From Pseudoneobacillus sp042683745 (GTDB lineage: Bacteria > Bacillota > Bacilli > Bacillales > Cytobacillaceae): a DNA stretch of 64,000 bases. Under the pieces are notes generated by a model. That model was not told where the DNA came from. It was given only the letters and a program-made list of their open reading frames with translations, and ran no database searches. A program made the translations under genes and the position numbers. The stretch covers positions 372,001-436,000 of the forward strand of contig NZ_JBHUJX010000025.1 of assembly GCF_042683745.1 (NCBI RefSeq). The letters are read 5' to 3'. This document shows positions 16,846 through 26,026 of the stretch, piece by piece (position 1 is the stretch's first letter; every line of letters begins with the position of its first letter).

Positions 16846-17535
16846 TTATTTACGAACGGTTAATCGCTCAATCCGTTTTTCTTGCTTGCCTTCAATAATG
16901 GTTTGCACATAAATACTTGGGGTATGGATGCCGTTCGGATCAAGTTCACCAATCTCAACTAGTTCCTCCACTTCAGCGATAGTCACCTTTCCAGCAGCTG
17001 CGATCATTGGATTAAAATTCCGTGCCGTTTTGTGGTATACGAGATTCCCCATTTTATCGCCTTTCCATGCTCGCACAAGGCTAAAGTCTGCGCTTAATGC
17101 TTCTTCTAGCAAATACTCTTTTCCATTAAACACTCTTGTTTCTTTACCTTCTGCAATCGGCGTTCCTACTCCTGCCGGTGTGTAAAAAGCAGGGATGCCA
17201 GCACCACCTGCGCGAATTTTCTCCGCTAATGAGCCTTGTGGAAGTAATTCTACCTCTAGTTCCCCAGAAAGTACTTGTCTTTCAAACTCTTTATTTTCTC
17301 CAACATAGGAGCCAATCATTTTCTTTATTTGTTTATTTTGCAAAAGTAATCCAAGACCCCAGTCATCGATTCCACAGTTATTTGAGATGACCGTCAAGTC
17401 CTTCACTCCCTTTTCAACGAGAGCCAAAATCAAGTTTTCAGGAATACCACAAAGTCCAAATCCTCCGACCATTAATGTAGCTCCGTCTTGAATGTCCGCT
17501 ACTGCTTCTGTAAAAGATTGGCCAATTTTTTTCAT
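16846..17535 (-). CDS. scoA: Succinyl-CoA:3-ketoacid CoA-transferase, subunit A
   Basis: A 229-residue family I CoA-transferase alpha subunit with GATLMVGGFGLCGIPENLI, the NNCGIDDWGLG segment and GGAGIPAFYTPAGVGT. The start at 17535 (MKKIGQSFTEAV) follows GGGGAGC and gives the normal family length. A longer frame to 17607 overlaps the thiolase and is not supported. Together with ScoB it makes the heterodimeric enzyme that activates acetoacetate. It sits 23 bases after the thiolase gene. Confidence 0.95.
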   Translation of the reverse strand: MKKIGQSFTEAVADIQDGATLMVGGFGLCGIPENLILALVEKGVKDLTVISNNCGIDDWGLGLLLQNKQIKKMIGSYVGENKEFERQVLSGELEVELLPQGSLAEKIRAGGAGIPAFYTPAGVGTPIAEGKETRVFNGKEYLLEEALSADFSLVRAWKGDKMGNLVYHKTARNFNPMIAAAGKVTIAEVEELVEIGELDPNGIHTPSIYVQTIIEGKQEKRIERLTVRK

Positions 17536-17558
17536 CAAATAGCTCCCCTTTCGTAACT

Positions 17559-18746
17559 TTATGCTAGCTCGATAACCGTTGCAACACCTTGTCCTCCACC
17601 GATACAAAGGGTTGCTAAGCCTTTCTGTGCATTGCGCTTTTTCATTTCATGAATTAATGTAACAAGAATTCTTGCACCACTTGCTCCGATTGGGTGTCCT
17701 AAAGCAATCGCTCCACCATTCACATTCAATATTTCTTTATTAAATTGAAGCTCACGATCGACCGCTAATGATTGTGCAGCAAATGCCTCATTTGCTTCGA
17801 TCAGCTCGATCTCAGAAAGACTTGTTCCTGCTTTTTCAAGTGCTTTTTTCACAGCAGTAACTGGTCCAATCCCCATAATACTAGGATCCACTCCAGCACT
17901 AGCATTTGCTTTAATTGTCACTAACGGTGTTAATCCTAATTCATCCGCTTTCGCTTTACTCATAACGACTACAACTGCAGCCCCGTCATTAATTCCAGAA
18001 GCATTCCCCGCTGTAACACTGCCATCCTTCTTAAAAGCTGGTCGCAGCCCTGCTAATTTCTCTGCTGTGGTACCTGCCTTTGGGTATTCATCCTGGGCAA
18101 ATACAATTGGATCACCTTTACGTTGTGGGATAACAACAGGGATTATCTCGTCATTAAATTTTCCTTCTGCAATCGCTTTTGCAGCTTTTTCCTGGCTCCA
18201 AGCAGAAAATTGATCTTGTTCTTCACGAGTTAATTCATATTTATCACAAAGGTTTTCAGCCGTTATGCCCATGTGATAATCATTAAACGCGCATGTTAAT
18301 CCATCAGCAACCATCGTATCGATTAGCTTTTGGTCACCCATTTTAAAACCATCACGTGCATTTTTTAAAATATACGGTGCTTGGCTCATATTTTCCATTC
18401 CACCTGCAACGACGATTTCAGCATCTCCTGCTAAAATCGCTTGTGTAGCTAGATGAACCGCTTTTAAACCTGATCCACAAACTTTATTGATCGTCATGGA
18501 GGAAACGCTTTCAGGAATTCCCGCTTTAATAGCTGCTTGTCTTGCTGGATTTTGCCCTAGTCCAGCCTGTAAAACATTTCCTAAAATAATTTCATCTACT
18601 TGCTCTGGCTTCACGCCTGCTTTTTCCAATGCACCTTTAATAACAATTGCACCAAGATCTGGAGCAGATATATTTTTTAAACTTCCACTAAAACTACCGA
18701 TAGCCGTTCGAACTGCGCTCACAATTACTACTTCTGTTTGAGTCAT
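17559..18746 (-). CDS. Acetyl-CoA C-acetyltransferase (thiolase)
   Basis: A 395-residue thiolase. The three signature blocks are present: the nucleophile cysteine in NKVCGSGLKAVHLA, the C-terminal GHPIGASGARILVTL with the catalytic histidine, and CIGGGQGVATVIE with the second cysteine. An extended EANEAFAAQSLA block is also seen. It condenses or cleaves acetoacetyl-CoA and acetyl-CoA. It is first in an operon with scoA and scoB, so cleavage of acetoacetyl-CoA is the likely direction. It could be named thlA, atoB or mmgA; the sequence alone does not decide between these. Confidence 0.94.
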   Translation of the reverse strand: MTQTEVVIVSAVRTAIGSFSGSLKNISAPDLGAIVIKGALEKAGVKPEQVDEIILGNVLQAGLGQNPARQAAIKAGIPESVSSMTINKVCGSGLKAVHLATQAILAGDAEIVVAGGMENMSQAPYILKNARDGFKMGDQKLIDTMVADGLTCAFNDYHMGITAENLCDKYELTREEQDQFSAWSQEKAAKAIAEGKFNDEIIPVVIPQRKGDPIVFAQDEYPKAGTTAEKLAGLRPAFKKDGSVTAGNASGINDGAAVVVVMSKAKADELGLTPLVTIKANASAGVDPSIMGIGPVTAVKKALEKAGTSLSEIELIEANEAFAAQSLAVDRELQFNKEILNVNGGAIALGHPIGASGARILVTLIHEMKKRNAQKGLATLCIGGGQGVATVIELA

Positions 18747-18875
18747 TTTAATCTTCCTTTCCTAACTATGTTCACCTTTAGTTATTCGATTGAAATAGCA
18801 AAATTCCTTTTATTTTGACAAAATTTCTATTATTCTTGCATTTTGAAAATTATTCGCACTACAATAAATATAATG

Positions 18876-19066
18876 AGAAAAGCAGAAGCGCTCTTGTAAG
18901 CCACGACAAGCAAAGCTTGCCCACCCAGAAAGTCGTTCTTTGACTTTTTGGGTGGCGAACATTTGACCTCGAGGTCGACAAAAACTCGGACGTCTTGTCG
19001 CATTGTCGACACTCGTACATCCTGTACGTCGGGGCGGACGCTTGCGCTGGACAATTTTCGAAGTCC
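18876..19066. repeat. Long intergenic foldback repeat, family A (full copy)
   Basis: A 190-base element with a tip hairpin at 18921-18955 (CCACCC / GGGTGG arms), the CTCGAGG module, and the spacer modules ACGTCTTGTCGC and TACATCCTGTACGTC. The outer end shares an exact 20-base block with bases 38565-38584. It fills most of the 18747-19111 gap between the divergent thiolase and HMG-CoA lyase genes. Confidence 0.85.
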
Positions 19067-19111
19067 AAAAAAAGTTTCACATTCTTATATATGAGCATAG
19101 GAGGGGAAATC

Positions 19112-20011
19112 ATGACGTTAAACTTACCAAAAAAAGTGATCATCACTGAAGTTGGTCCTAGAGATGGATTACAAAATGAAAAATCATTTATTCCAACTGA
19201 AATAAAAAAACAATTTATTACAGCCCTAAAGGCCGCGGGTATTCAAGAAATGGAGCTAACCTCATTTGTATCACCTAAGTGGGTACCGCAAATGAGTGAT
19301 GCTGGCGAAATTGTAGCAGATTGTTTAGATTCTAATACCCGAAACATTGTTCTAGCGCCGAATCAACGAGGCATAGACCGCGTTCTTGAAACCAACTGCA
19401 AAGCGGTTGCTGTTTTTGTTGGCGTAAGCAACTCTTTTAATAAAAAAAATATTAACAAAACGACAGGGGAAAGCCTGGAAGAACTAAAGCCAATTATTAA
19501 AAGCTTAAAAGAAAAGCAATTTTTCGTTCGAGCTTGTATTTCAACTTCCTTTTACTGTCCTTATGAAGGAAAAATGAATGAAGAGGATACAATTAAGCTT
19601 TGTTCTGAATTCGTTGCAGCTGGCGTCGATGAGTTAAGTGTGGCAGATACGATTGGAATGGCTACACCCGATGAATCTTTTTCACTTTTTTCAAATCTGA
19701 AAAAGATGTTTCCGAATGTTTTGCTCAATGCCCATTTTCATGACACTAGAAAAATGGCTTTGGCTAATATTTTTGCAGCCTTACAAGCTGGGGTTGATCG
19801 CTTTGATACTTCTGCTGGCGGTTTAGGTGGATGTCCGTTCGCACCTGGAGCAACAGGGAATGTGGCGACCGAGGATGTCGTTTATATGTTGGAACGTATG
19901 GGAATTGAAACTGGCATTGATTTAGACGGGTTGCTAAAAGCGGTCGATGTGGTAGCACCATTTCTATCTAGAAATATCGAAAGTACTTATTACCGTTTAC
20001 AGCATGCATAA
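19112..20011 (+). CDS. Hydroxymethylglutaryl-CoA lyase
   Basis: A 299-residue TIM-barrel lyase of the HMGL family. The N-terminal EVGPRDGLQNE holds catalytic Arg and Asp; AHFHDTRKMALAN holds the metal-binding histidines; the family signature GGLGGCPFAPGATGN with the catalytic cysteine is intact. It cleaves HMG-CoA to acetoacetate and acetyl-CoA, the last step of leucine breakdown. The start at 19112 follows GGAGGGG; earlier in-frame codons lie inside a repeat. The divergent thiolase-scoAB operon can consume the acetoacetate. It could be called yngG or mvaB by homology. Confidence 0.94.
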   Translation: MTLNLPKKVIITEVGPRDGLQNEKSFIPTEIKKQFITALKAAGIQEMELTSFVSPKWVPQMSDAGEIVADCLDSNTRNIVLAPNQRGIDRVLETNCKAVAVFVGVSNSFNKKNINKTTGESLEELKPIIKSLKEKQFFVRACISTSFYCPYEGKMNEEDTIKLCSEFVAAGVDELSVADTIGMATPDESFSLFSNLKKMFPNVLLNAHFHDTRKMALANIFAALQAGVDRFDTSAGGLGGCPFAPGATGNVATEDVVYMLERMGIETGIDLDGLLKAVDVVAPFLSRNIESTYYRLQHA

Positions 20012-20069
20012 CCTTTGATATCTTTATCCATCTTAATAAGGAGAACATGATGGAAGGAAGTCGATACTT

Positions 20070-20201
20070 ATGAGTCAAAAACGTGACAAAGGGTATAGTC
20101 AAAAAGGGAAACCAAATTCAGACACAGGTAAACGCTTAATTTCAGCCGAAGAACTAGAATTAGCCATCCATCCGACGAAACGACAGAATACTGAGCAATA
20201 A
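20070..20201 (+). CDS. Small hypothetical protein, 43 residues
   Basis: An ATG preceded by AAGGAAG opens a 43-codon frame rich in Lys, Gln and Ser at the start, then SAEELELAIHPTKRQNTEQ. I do not recognise the family. It lies 58 bases after the HMG-CoA lyase gene on the same strand and ends just before a repeat. The ribosome site and non-random composition support a real gene. Its small size and lack of known relatives keep this tentative. Confidence 0.45.
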   Translation: MSQKRDKGYSQKGKPNSDTGKRLISAEELELAIHPTKRQNTEQ

Positions 20202-20204
20202 ATT

Positions 20205-20328
20205 CGAAAAGCGGAAGCGGCTCGTTCAGCTCCGACAAGCTTTATCGCTCCATAAAAGAAGGCGTTCTTTGCCTTCATTTATGGAGTGATAAAGACCTCG
20301 AGGGGCTAGCCGCTGGAGCTAGACATAG
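20205..20328. repeat. Foldback repeat, family A (short variant)
   Basis: Outer arms AGCGGCT / AGCCGCT enclose a tip hairpin at 20250-20298 (GCTCCATAAA...GAAGGC paired with GCCTTC...TTTATGGAG). The CCTCGAGG motif is kept while the tip sequence differs entirely from other copies. The TACAGGATGTAC module is absent. Confidence 0.75.
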
Positions 20329-20347
20329 AATCAAATTGTTACCACAT

Positions 20348-20372
20348 AAGCCGCAAAATACTGCGGCTTTTT
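20348..20372 (+). terminator. Rho-independent terminator upstream of yqkD
   Basis: An AGCCGCA / TGCGGCT stem with a 6-base loop is followed by five T. It ends transcription coming from the HMG-CoA lyase gene. Confidence 0.85.
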
Positions 20373-20420
20373 CACTGTTTGAGTGATAATATATAACTAA
20401 CTAGACCTTTGATTTGAGGG

Positions 20421-21362
20421 ATGGATTTGAAAAAATTATATAAAGTGCTGTTTTCATTTTTAGCTATTTTTTCGGCTGTTGGGGCCTTAGGGTACTTTTT
20501 TTCCAGCCGTCTTATGTATATCAAGAAAAAAGAGAATGATTTTATCTTACAACGCGAAACGGCAGCTGGTCGGTTCCAGCCTTTAGATTTTGATCATTTA
20601 CCGAAACGAGAGGTCAAAATCGAATCTCCATTCGGTTATCTTTTAAATGCTGTTTTAGTTGAGCCGCATCGTTCGAATCGATATATCATTGTTTGCCATG
20701 GAGTTACTGAAAATAAAATGAATTCGATTAAATATATGAATCTGTTTCTTAATCGGGGTTTTAATGTACTTATTTACGATCATCGTCGCCATGGTGAATC
20801 CGGCGGGAATACGACAAGCTTTGGTCATTATGAAAAATTTGATTTAAAAGCAGTAGTGGATTGGCTACGAAACGAAATAGGTCCCCTTTTACAACTTGGA
20901 ATTCACGGAGAATCTATGGGTGCCGCCACCCTACTTTTATATGCAGGTATGCTTGAAGACGCGGCAGACTTTTATATTGCGGACTGTCCTTTTTCAAGCT
21001 TTGATGAACAAGTGAAATACCTTTTAAAAAGAGAAATGAAGCTGCCGCCAAAGGGACTTATTCCATTAGGGGACTTTTTCATCAAGAAACGTGACCGTTA
21101 TTCCATTAAAGAGGTCTCACCTATTTCCGTCATTCAAAATATTAAAAGTCCAATTTTATTTATCCATAGTAAAAAGGATGATTATATTTTACCCTCCATG
21201 ACAATCGATTTATTTGAAAAGAAACAAGGGCCAAAAATGCTGTATTTAGCTGAGCATGGTGTCCATGCACAATCACTGAATGAGAATAAAGAAGATTACG
21301 AAAAAGCTATTGATGAGTTTTTGAAGAAGTATGTTTACGTGGAGGAAGAGGTTTATCTTTAA
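20421..21362 (+). CDS. yqkD: Alpha/beta hydrolase YqkD
   Basis: A 313-residue alpha/beta hydrolase with an N-terminal membrane anchor (LYKVLFSFLAIFSAVGALGY). The nucleophile elbow is GESMG (Ser165), the acid is in HSKKDDYILP and the histidine in AEHGVHAQS. HGVTENKMNS supplies the oxyanion region. It matches B. subtilis YqkD in length and position; the substrate is unknown. An in-frame TTG a few codons inside is possible, but the ATG has a GAGGG site upstream. It stands alone, convergent with the next gene. Confidence 0.88.
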   Translation: MDLKKLYKVLFSFLAIFSAVGALGYFFSSRLMYIKKKENDFILQRETAAGRFQPLDFDHLPKREVKIESPFGYLLNAVLVEPHRSNRYIIVCHGVTENKMNSIKYMNLFLNRGFNVLIYDHRRHGESGGNTTSFGHYEKFDLKAVVDWLRNEIGPLLQLGIHGESMGAATLLLYAGMLEDAADFYIADCPFSSFDEQVKYLLKREMKLPPKGLIPLGDFFIKKRDRYSIKEVSPISVIQNIKSPILFIHSKKDDYILPSMTIDLFEKKQGPKMLYLAEHGVHAQSLNENKEDYEKAIDEFLKKYVYVEEEVYL

Positions 21363-21511
21363 TCGGGCTTCAGCTTTATATAGCTAATCTATTTTCAGTC
21401 ATCGTCCGTGGACAAATTCTTAGCCCACGGACAGGTTTGTTCTAGAAATTTAATCACGAGTATCAGCGAACTGACTTCACATTTAACCTAAATCTAAGTT
21501 ATTACTAACTC

Positions 21512-23887
21512 TTAACGGTCCCGGTTCACCATATAATTCAATAAATGCTTTAAAAAAGTGGTATTTTGTTCTACCTTTTGCAGTGCTTCCATAGCAAGAC
21601 AGTAATGTTCCCACATCGCTTTTCTTGCCCCTTCCAGTCCTAAGATTGACACAAAAGTTGAATGGTTATTTTCGGCATCTTTTCCAATTGACTTTCCGAG
21701 TAAAGTCAGGTCTCCTTCCACATCAAGCAAATCATCTTTAATCTGAAACGCAATCCCAGCATGCCGGGCATATTTTTTTAAAGCCTCTATTTCTACTTCC
21801 TGTGCTTTGGCGAGAATTGCAGGCATGATGAGAGAAGCCTCAAATCCTAGACTCGTTTTATAAAAACACATTAGATTCAATTGTTCTAGTGTTAATTTTT
21901 TTCCTTTAGAATCCAAGTCCATCGCCTGCCCCATACATATATCAGCTGTCATTTGGGCCGAATATCTAATCAAGTTAAGCACTGTTTTCGAATCAAACTG
22001 TTCTAAAGATGCCTGTTCTTCTATAGCCTTCTGGGTTAGAAAAAGTCCGGTTAATTCTGCTATGGCAATATTATACACCTGATGTAGAGTTGGACGCCCC
22101 CTGCGGATAGACGCATTATCCTGGGATGGCAAATCATCGAAAATGAGGGAAGCCGTATGCATGTATTCCAATGATTTCAGAAGTGGAACGATTGCTGAAC
22201 TTTCAAGACCATATCCATTAACACCCATAACCCAGGCAACGATGGGTCTCAATCGTTTTCCGTCGCCATTTAGACTGTAATTCGCGGCATCAATGATCGG
22301 CTCTTTCATCACAGAAACAGAATCGGTTTTAAGGATAGATAAGCTATTGTTGATGTCATTCCGAATAGTCTCGATCGTATGTAAAAATTCGTCCTGTTCC
22401 CTCCGTTCGTTTCTCAAATTTGTAATAATATGATCCCTTAGCAATTTATCGAAAAAATCCACATCATCCGCTTTTTGAACCATTTTTTGGATAAGATGAT
22501 TGAATTTCGGATTTCCGGAAGCAAATAGCTCCATCACTTCGTTGTATTTTTTCGTTCCCGTTCGTTCTTTAAATCGTTTTAGACCGTTTATGGCTCGATC
22601 TAGTATGACCTCACATGTTTTTTTATCTGAGTGATACACATGATGGATTAAATTAGCAATGACTGTCCAGTATAATTCAAAAGGATTGATCAGATCAGGA
22701 CGCTTATCATGATACTTCATATAGTAGGTATAAGGTGTTACCGCTTCTTCCTTCATGTCATCAAACATATCTGCAAAATCATCTGCCAACTGGTTATAAA
22801 TTCCATAATAGAATGTTCGGTTGTCAAATCCCTCATCCTCGGGAGCACTAATAACAGAGCGGACAATCAATCGTGAGGAAGAGGATTTTAGAATGATTGG
22901 TAAATAAAGCTCTTCATTGGTGTAATTTTCATTGGACAGATCTTTTACACGATCGACTTCCTGAGAATGAAAAAACACATAGGATTGCTCGAAAAAACTT
23001 TTTCTTGTTTCTTGTCTTTGGTTCGTCTTAATAAACTCAAAGGCATCTCGGAGTTCCGAATGAATATATCGAATCAGTGCCTTATTATTTCCAGGCCACT
23101 CACCCAATTTCGGTACAGATCCAGTGATAAGGGTTGTGCGAATCAAATCGGAATATTGTTTTTCCTCTATAGAAGATAAAATTTTGGCATCTAGGAGATC
23201 GTCAATGAAAGGATACGTCAGACCATAGCAATAGCCAAGTCTGATTGCTTTATCGAGTCTCAAGGAACGTATTTCAGGCGATATCTCATCACCGATCTCT
23301 TCAATTTCATGCATCACTACTCCAGCAATGATTTTAATTAGTTTTCGCTGGGCATGCTCAGCATCCATTCCCTTTGGAATATTAGCGGTTACCGTCTTAA
23401 GTTTGTCAATCACCCAGATCATGGCCGATTCAACGCCTTCTTTCTGGGCCCATCGGTATAACTCAGCCATGCTAAACGTATCGTTTTTTTCTCCCCGGTC
23501 AGCTGTTAGGTGATTTTTTATATTGTTAACAACACTCCGAATCCTGATCTGTGTTTCATGTGAGCTCAGGGATTTGCCTAGATCTCGCATAAAAATATAG
23601 GAGATGCTTCGATCAAGGTAATTGTCTAATTTTCCTGAATAATCCAGCCATCGGATATAGTTGTGATATCCATGAGAGTCTGTTTTTTTCTTCCCACGTG
23701 AAAAAAAGCTCAGATAAGAACGAATATGATTGTGTTTCCAAGACAGTATATCTTTAGTTAGCGTGGGGATATAGGTCTTTTGCTTGACTTGCTCATAAAG
23801 TGTTTGAAAATAATGAGCAGCCTTCTGCTCGGCCAGCCGATAACATTCATCGGCATTTTTTACTAATTTCTCATTCATACGATACAT
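21512..23887 (-). CDS. Tandem isoprenoid synthase: N-terminal terpene-synthase-like half fused to a polyprenyl diphosphate synthase
   Basis: A 791-residue protein. The C-terminal part (about 505-791) is a clear short-chain trans-prenyltransferase: GKRLRP (543-548), first Asp-rich motif DDLPSQDN (584-591) with RRGRPTLH, GQAMDLD, KT (677-678) and second Asp-rich motif KDDLLD (717-722). The N-terminal 500 residues match no family I can name, but hold DDLLD at 229-233 and DDFAD at 369-373. That spacing of 140 mirrors the 134 between the two motifs of the C-terminal domain, suggesting a second isoprenoid-synthase fold. One half could make a prenyl diphosphate that the other converts. No homologue lies at this place in B. 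subtilis. The start may be 23887 or 23878. Confidence 0.75.
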   Translation of the reverse strand: MYRMNEKLVKNADECYRLAEQKAAHYFQTLYEQVKQKTYIPTLTKDILSWKHNHIRSYLSFFSRGKKKTDSHGYHNYIRWLDYSGKLDNYLDRSISYIFMRDLGKSLSSHETQIRIRSVVNNIKNHLTADRGEKNDTFSMAELYRWAQKEGVESAMIWVIDKLKTVTANIPKGMDAEHAQRKLIKIIAGVVMHEIEEIGDEISPEIRSLRLDKAIRLGYCYGLTYPFIDDLLDAKILSSIEEKQYSDLIRTTLITGSVPKLGEWPGNNKALIRYIHSELRDAFEFIKTNQRQETRKSFFEQSYVFFHSQEVDRVKDLSNENYTNEELYLPIILKSSSSRLIVRSVISAPEDEGFDNRTFYYGIYNQLADDFADMFDDMKEEAVTPYTYYMKYHDKRPDLINPFELYWTVIANLIHHVYHSDKKTCEVILDRAINGLKRFKERTGTKKYNEVMELFASGNPKFNHLIQKMVQKADDVDFFDKLLRDHIITNLRNERREQDEFLHTIETIRNDINNSLSILKTDSVSVMKEPIIDAANYSLNGDGKRLRPIVAWVMGVNGYGLESSAIVPLLKSLEYMHTASLIFDDLPSQDNASIRRGRPTLHQVYNIAIAELTGLFLTQKAIEEQASLEQFDSKTVLNLIRYSAQMTADICMGQAMDLDSKGKKLTLEQLNLMCFYKTSLGFEASLIMPAILAKAQEVEIEALKKYARHAGIAFQIKDDLLDVEGDLTLLGKSIGKDAENNHSTFVSILGLEGARKAMWEHYCLAMEALQKVEQNTTFLKHLLNYMVNRDR

Positions 23888-24044
23888 TACCCCTGCTTAA
23901 GTTTCTCTTTTTATAGATTTATGGATGATTCTCAAAAACCATTACTCTATTATCTTATTATTCACAAATTAATTATATATTAGAATTTTAGATAGTTATA
24001 CAAACAAAGCTCATTTCAGTAGGTAAGTTTTAGAAATGCTAAAA

Positions 24045-24085
24045 AAATAGCCTCTCCTCATTAATATTTAGAGGAGAGACTATTT
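24045..24085. terminator. Bidirectional terminator between ribD and the isoprenoid synthase gene
   Basis: A stem built from AATAG, CCTCTCCTC and their complements with an 11-base loop has T-rich flanks on the minus strand. It ends the ribA-ribD transcript. The remaining 23888-24151 gap shows no gene. Confidence 0.75.
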
Positions 24086-24151
24086 TCTCTCATTACTACT
24101 GTTAGAATTTTTTCATATATTCTGGTAGTTTTTGAATATGAGCTACCTTCA

Positions 24152-25252
24152 TTACTTCTTGTTTTTTGGATAAGCCGTCATACAGATGTCTTCTCCAAAG
24201 TGTTCAATCGAATGAATCGAAACGTCAAGTGCTTCATCCATGTGTTCAACATCATCGCCTGTAAACGGAGTCAATGATCCTTTTCCACCTAAAATTTTAG
24301 GAGCCATATAGATGAAAAATTTATCAATAAGGCCTGCTCTTAAGAACGATCCATTTATTTCGCTACCGCCTTCTACTAAGAGGTCAGTAACTCCTTTTTC
24401 ATATAGCTTCTCCATTAAAGTCGTTAAATCAAGACCTGAATCTGTTTTAGGAATAAAAATGATTTCTACCCCTTTTTCTTTCAATGCTTGAAGTTTTTCT
24501 GAGTCAATACCTTCTTTAGTGACAATCCATGTTTGTGCTTCTGTGCAATCAGTTATTTTTGCCTCTAAAGAAATTCTTAGTTTGGAATCTAGAACGACTC
24601 GAATAGGATTTTTCCCGCCTGTTTCTAAACGTGTTGTCAGCATCGGATCATCGGCCATTACAGTTCCAATTCCTACTAAGATAGCATCGACTTCATTTCG
24701 TAAACGATGAACATTATGGCGAGATTCTTCGCCAGTTATCCATTTGGAGTGACCATTATATGTGGCAATTTTTCCGTCCAATGTCATCGCTACCTTTGAT
24801 ATAACATAAGGCGTTTTCGTAATCATGTTATGGATGAATCTTTCATTTAAAACTTTAGCTTCGGCTTCTAATACGCCTACTTCCACTTCAATGCCAGCTT
24901 CCCTTAGCAGGTTAATTCCTCGTCCTGCCACTTGCGGATTTGGATCCTGCATCGCCACTACGACACGACTCACTTCGGATTCTTTCACTAGGTTGGCACA
25001 TGGCGGTGTTTTTCCAAAATGGGAACAAGGCTCAAGCGTAACATATAATGTTGCTCCTTTTGCATGATCTCCTGCCATTCTAAAAGCATGAACCTCCGCA
25101 TGTGGCTCACCTGCTTTTCGATGCAATCCAGATCCTACAATTACCCCATCCTTTACTAGGAGAGCACCAACTACTGGATTTGGATTGGTTTTCCCCTTTG
25201 CTGTCGCCGCTAAATCTAAAGCCATTTTCATAAAATATTGATCCATATTCAT
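24152..25252 (-). CDS. ribD: Bifunctional riboflavin deaminase/reductase RibD
   Basis: A 366-residue two-domain enzyme. The N-terminal cytidine-deaminase-like domain has the zinc motifs HAEVHA and PCSHFGKTPPC; the C-terminal reductase domain has KVAMTLDGKIAT, DAILVGIGTVMADDPMLTTR and LLVEGGSEINGSFL. It deaminates and then reduces the pyrimidine formed by GTP cyclohydrolase II. GGAGC lies 7 bases before the ATG. It follows the ribA-like gene by 12 bases. No ribE or ribH lies nearby, so this operon cannot alone make riboflavin. Confidence 0.95.
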   Translation of the reverse strand: MNMDQYFMKMALDLAATAKGKTNPNPVVGALLVKDGVIVGSGLHRKAGEPHAEVHAFRMAGDHAKGATLYVTLEPCSHFGKTPPCANLVKESEVSRVVVAMQDPNPQVAGRGINLLREAGIEVEVGVLEAEAKVLNERFIHNMITKTPYVISKVAMTLDGKIATYNGHSKWITGEESRHNVHRLRNEVDAILVGIGTVMADDPMLTTRLETGGKNPIRVVLDSKLRISLEAKITDCTEAQTWIVTKEGIDSEKLQALKEKGVEIIFIPKTDSGLDLTTLMEKLYEKGVTDLLVEGGSEINGSFLRAGLIDKFFIYMAPKILGGKGSLTPFTGDDVEHMDEALDVSIHSIEHFGEDICMTAYPKNKK

Positions 25253-25264
25253 TAGGTTAGCTCC

Positions 25265-25996
25265 TTACACCGCTTCGAGTGGGATATGACCTGACTTACG
25301 AACCTTTGTCTCTAAATAATGACTATTGTAGTCAGATTTATCTCCCCAAAGCGGGATATGATTTTCTACTGCAAGTCCATGCTTTCTTAAAGCTTCTAAT
25401 TTTTTCGGATTATTCGTAATGAGTGTTACTGGTTTTTGCCTTAGCTCTTTTAAAACTCTTATCGCTTCTTCATAAGAACGCATATCGTCTTCAAACCCTA
25501 AAGCATGATTTGCCTCTACCGTATCAAAGCCTTCTTGTTGAAGGAGATACGCTAATGATTTAGAAAATAATCCGATACCTCTTCCTTCGTGGGCTGCTAG
25601 ATAAAATATCGCACCACTTCCATTTTCTACGACCATTTTCATTGATTGGCGCAATTGGAAGCCGCAATCACAACGCTTACTTCCAAATATATCTCCCGTA
25701 TGACATATGCTATGCATCCGAATGCGAGCATCTTCCGAATTTTTAAAATCTCCATAAACTAACACAGAGGATTGCTGCGAAGAAGCAAGATTTGCTTGAT
25801 TTAATGAATCTAGTACCTCTTCTTCTGACAAATGACCATTTAACTCTAACCAGGAATACCATTGGAAGGTCACTGTTTGTTCCTCTAGTTGGACTGGTAA
25901 TCTAACGGGCCCAACTAGGCACAAATCATTTTTATTTTCTTGCTTTATTATTGTCATTTTATTTTTTAATATATTTTTCACATCTTCTGTTATCAT
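25265..25996 (-). CDS. ribA: GTP cyclohydrolase II-type enzyme (stand-alone RibA domain)
   Basis: About 243 residues, a RibA domain without the fused DHBP synthase (RibB) part common in Bacillus. The zinc site is seen in SICHTGDIFGSKRCDCGFQL (three cysteines), the catalytic arginine region in AAHEGRGIGLFSK, and the C-terminal TNNPKKLEAL. It would open GTP to a diaminopyrimidine, formate and pyrophosphate. The N-terminal 60 residues are less typical. The ATG at 25996 follows AGGTGA; a GTG at 26005 is the alternative. It is first in a two-gene operon with ribD and has its own promoter and palindrome. An orthologue may supply a pathway other than riboflavin. Confidence 0.85.
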   Translation of the reverse strand: MITEDVKNILKNKMTIIKQENKNDLCLVGPVRLPVQLEEQTVTFQWYSWLELNGHLSEEEVLDSLNQANLASSQQSSVLVYGDFKNSEDARIRMHSICHTGDIFGSKRCDCGFQLRQSMKMVVENGSGAIFYLAAHEGRGIGLFSKSLAYLLQQEGFDTVEANHALGFEDDMRSYEEAIRVLKELRQKPVTLITNNPKKLEALRKHGLAVENHIPLWGDKSDYNSHYLETKVRKSGHIPLEAV

Positions 25997-26026
25997 TATT
26001 TTCACCTATTCTTTTAAAAAATAATT

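Noticed and set aside
18995..19111. A 39-residue N-terminal extension of HMG-CoA lyase
   Set aside because: The extension is encoded by a family A repeat, and GGAGGGG lies just before the ATG at 19112.
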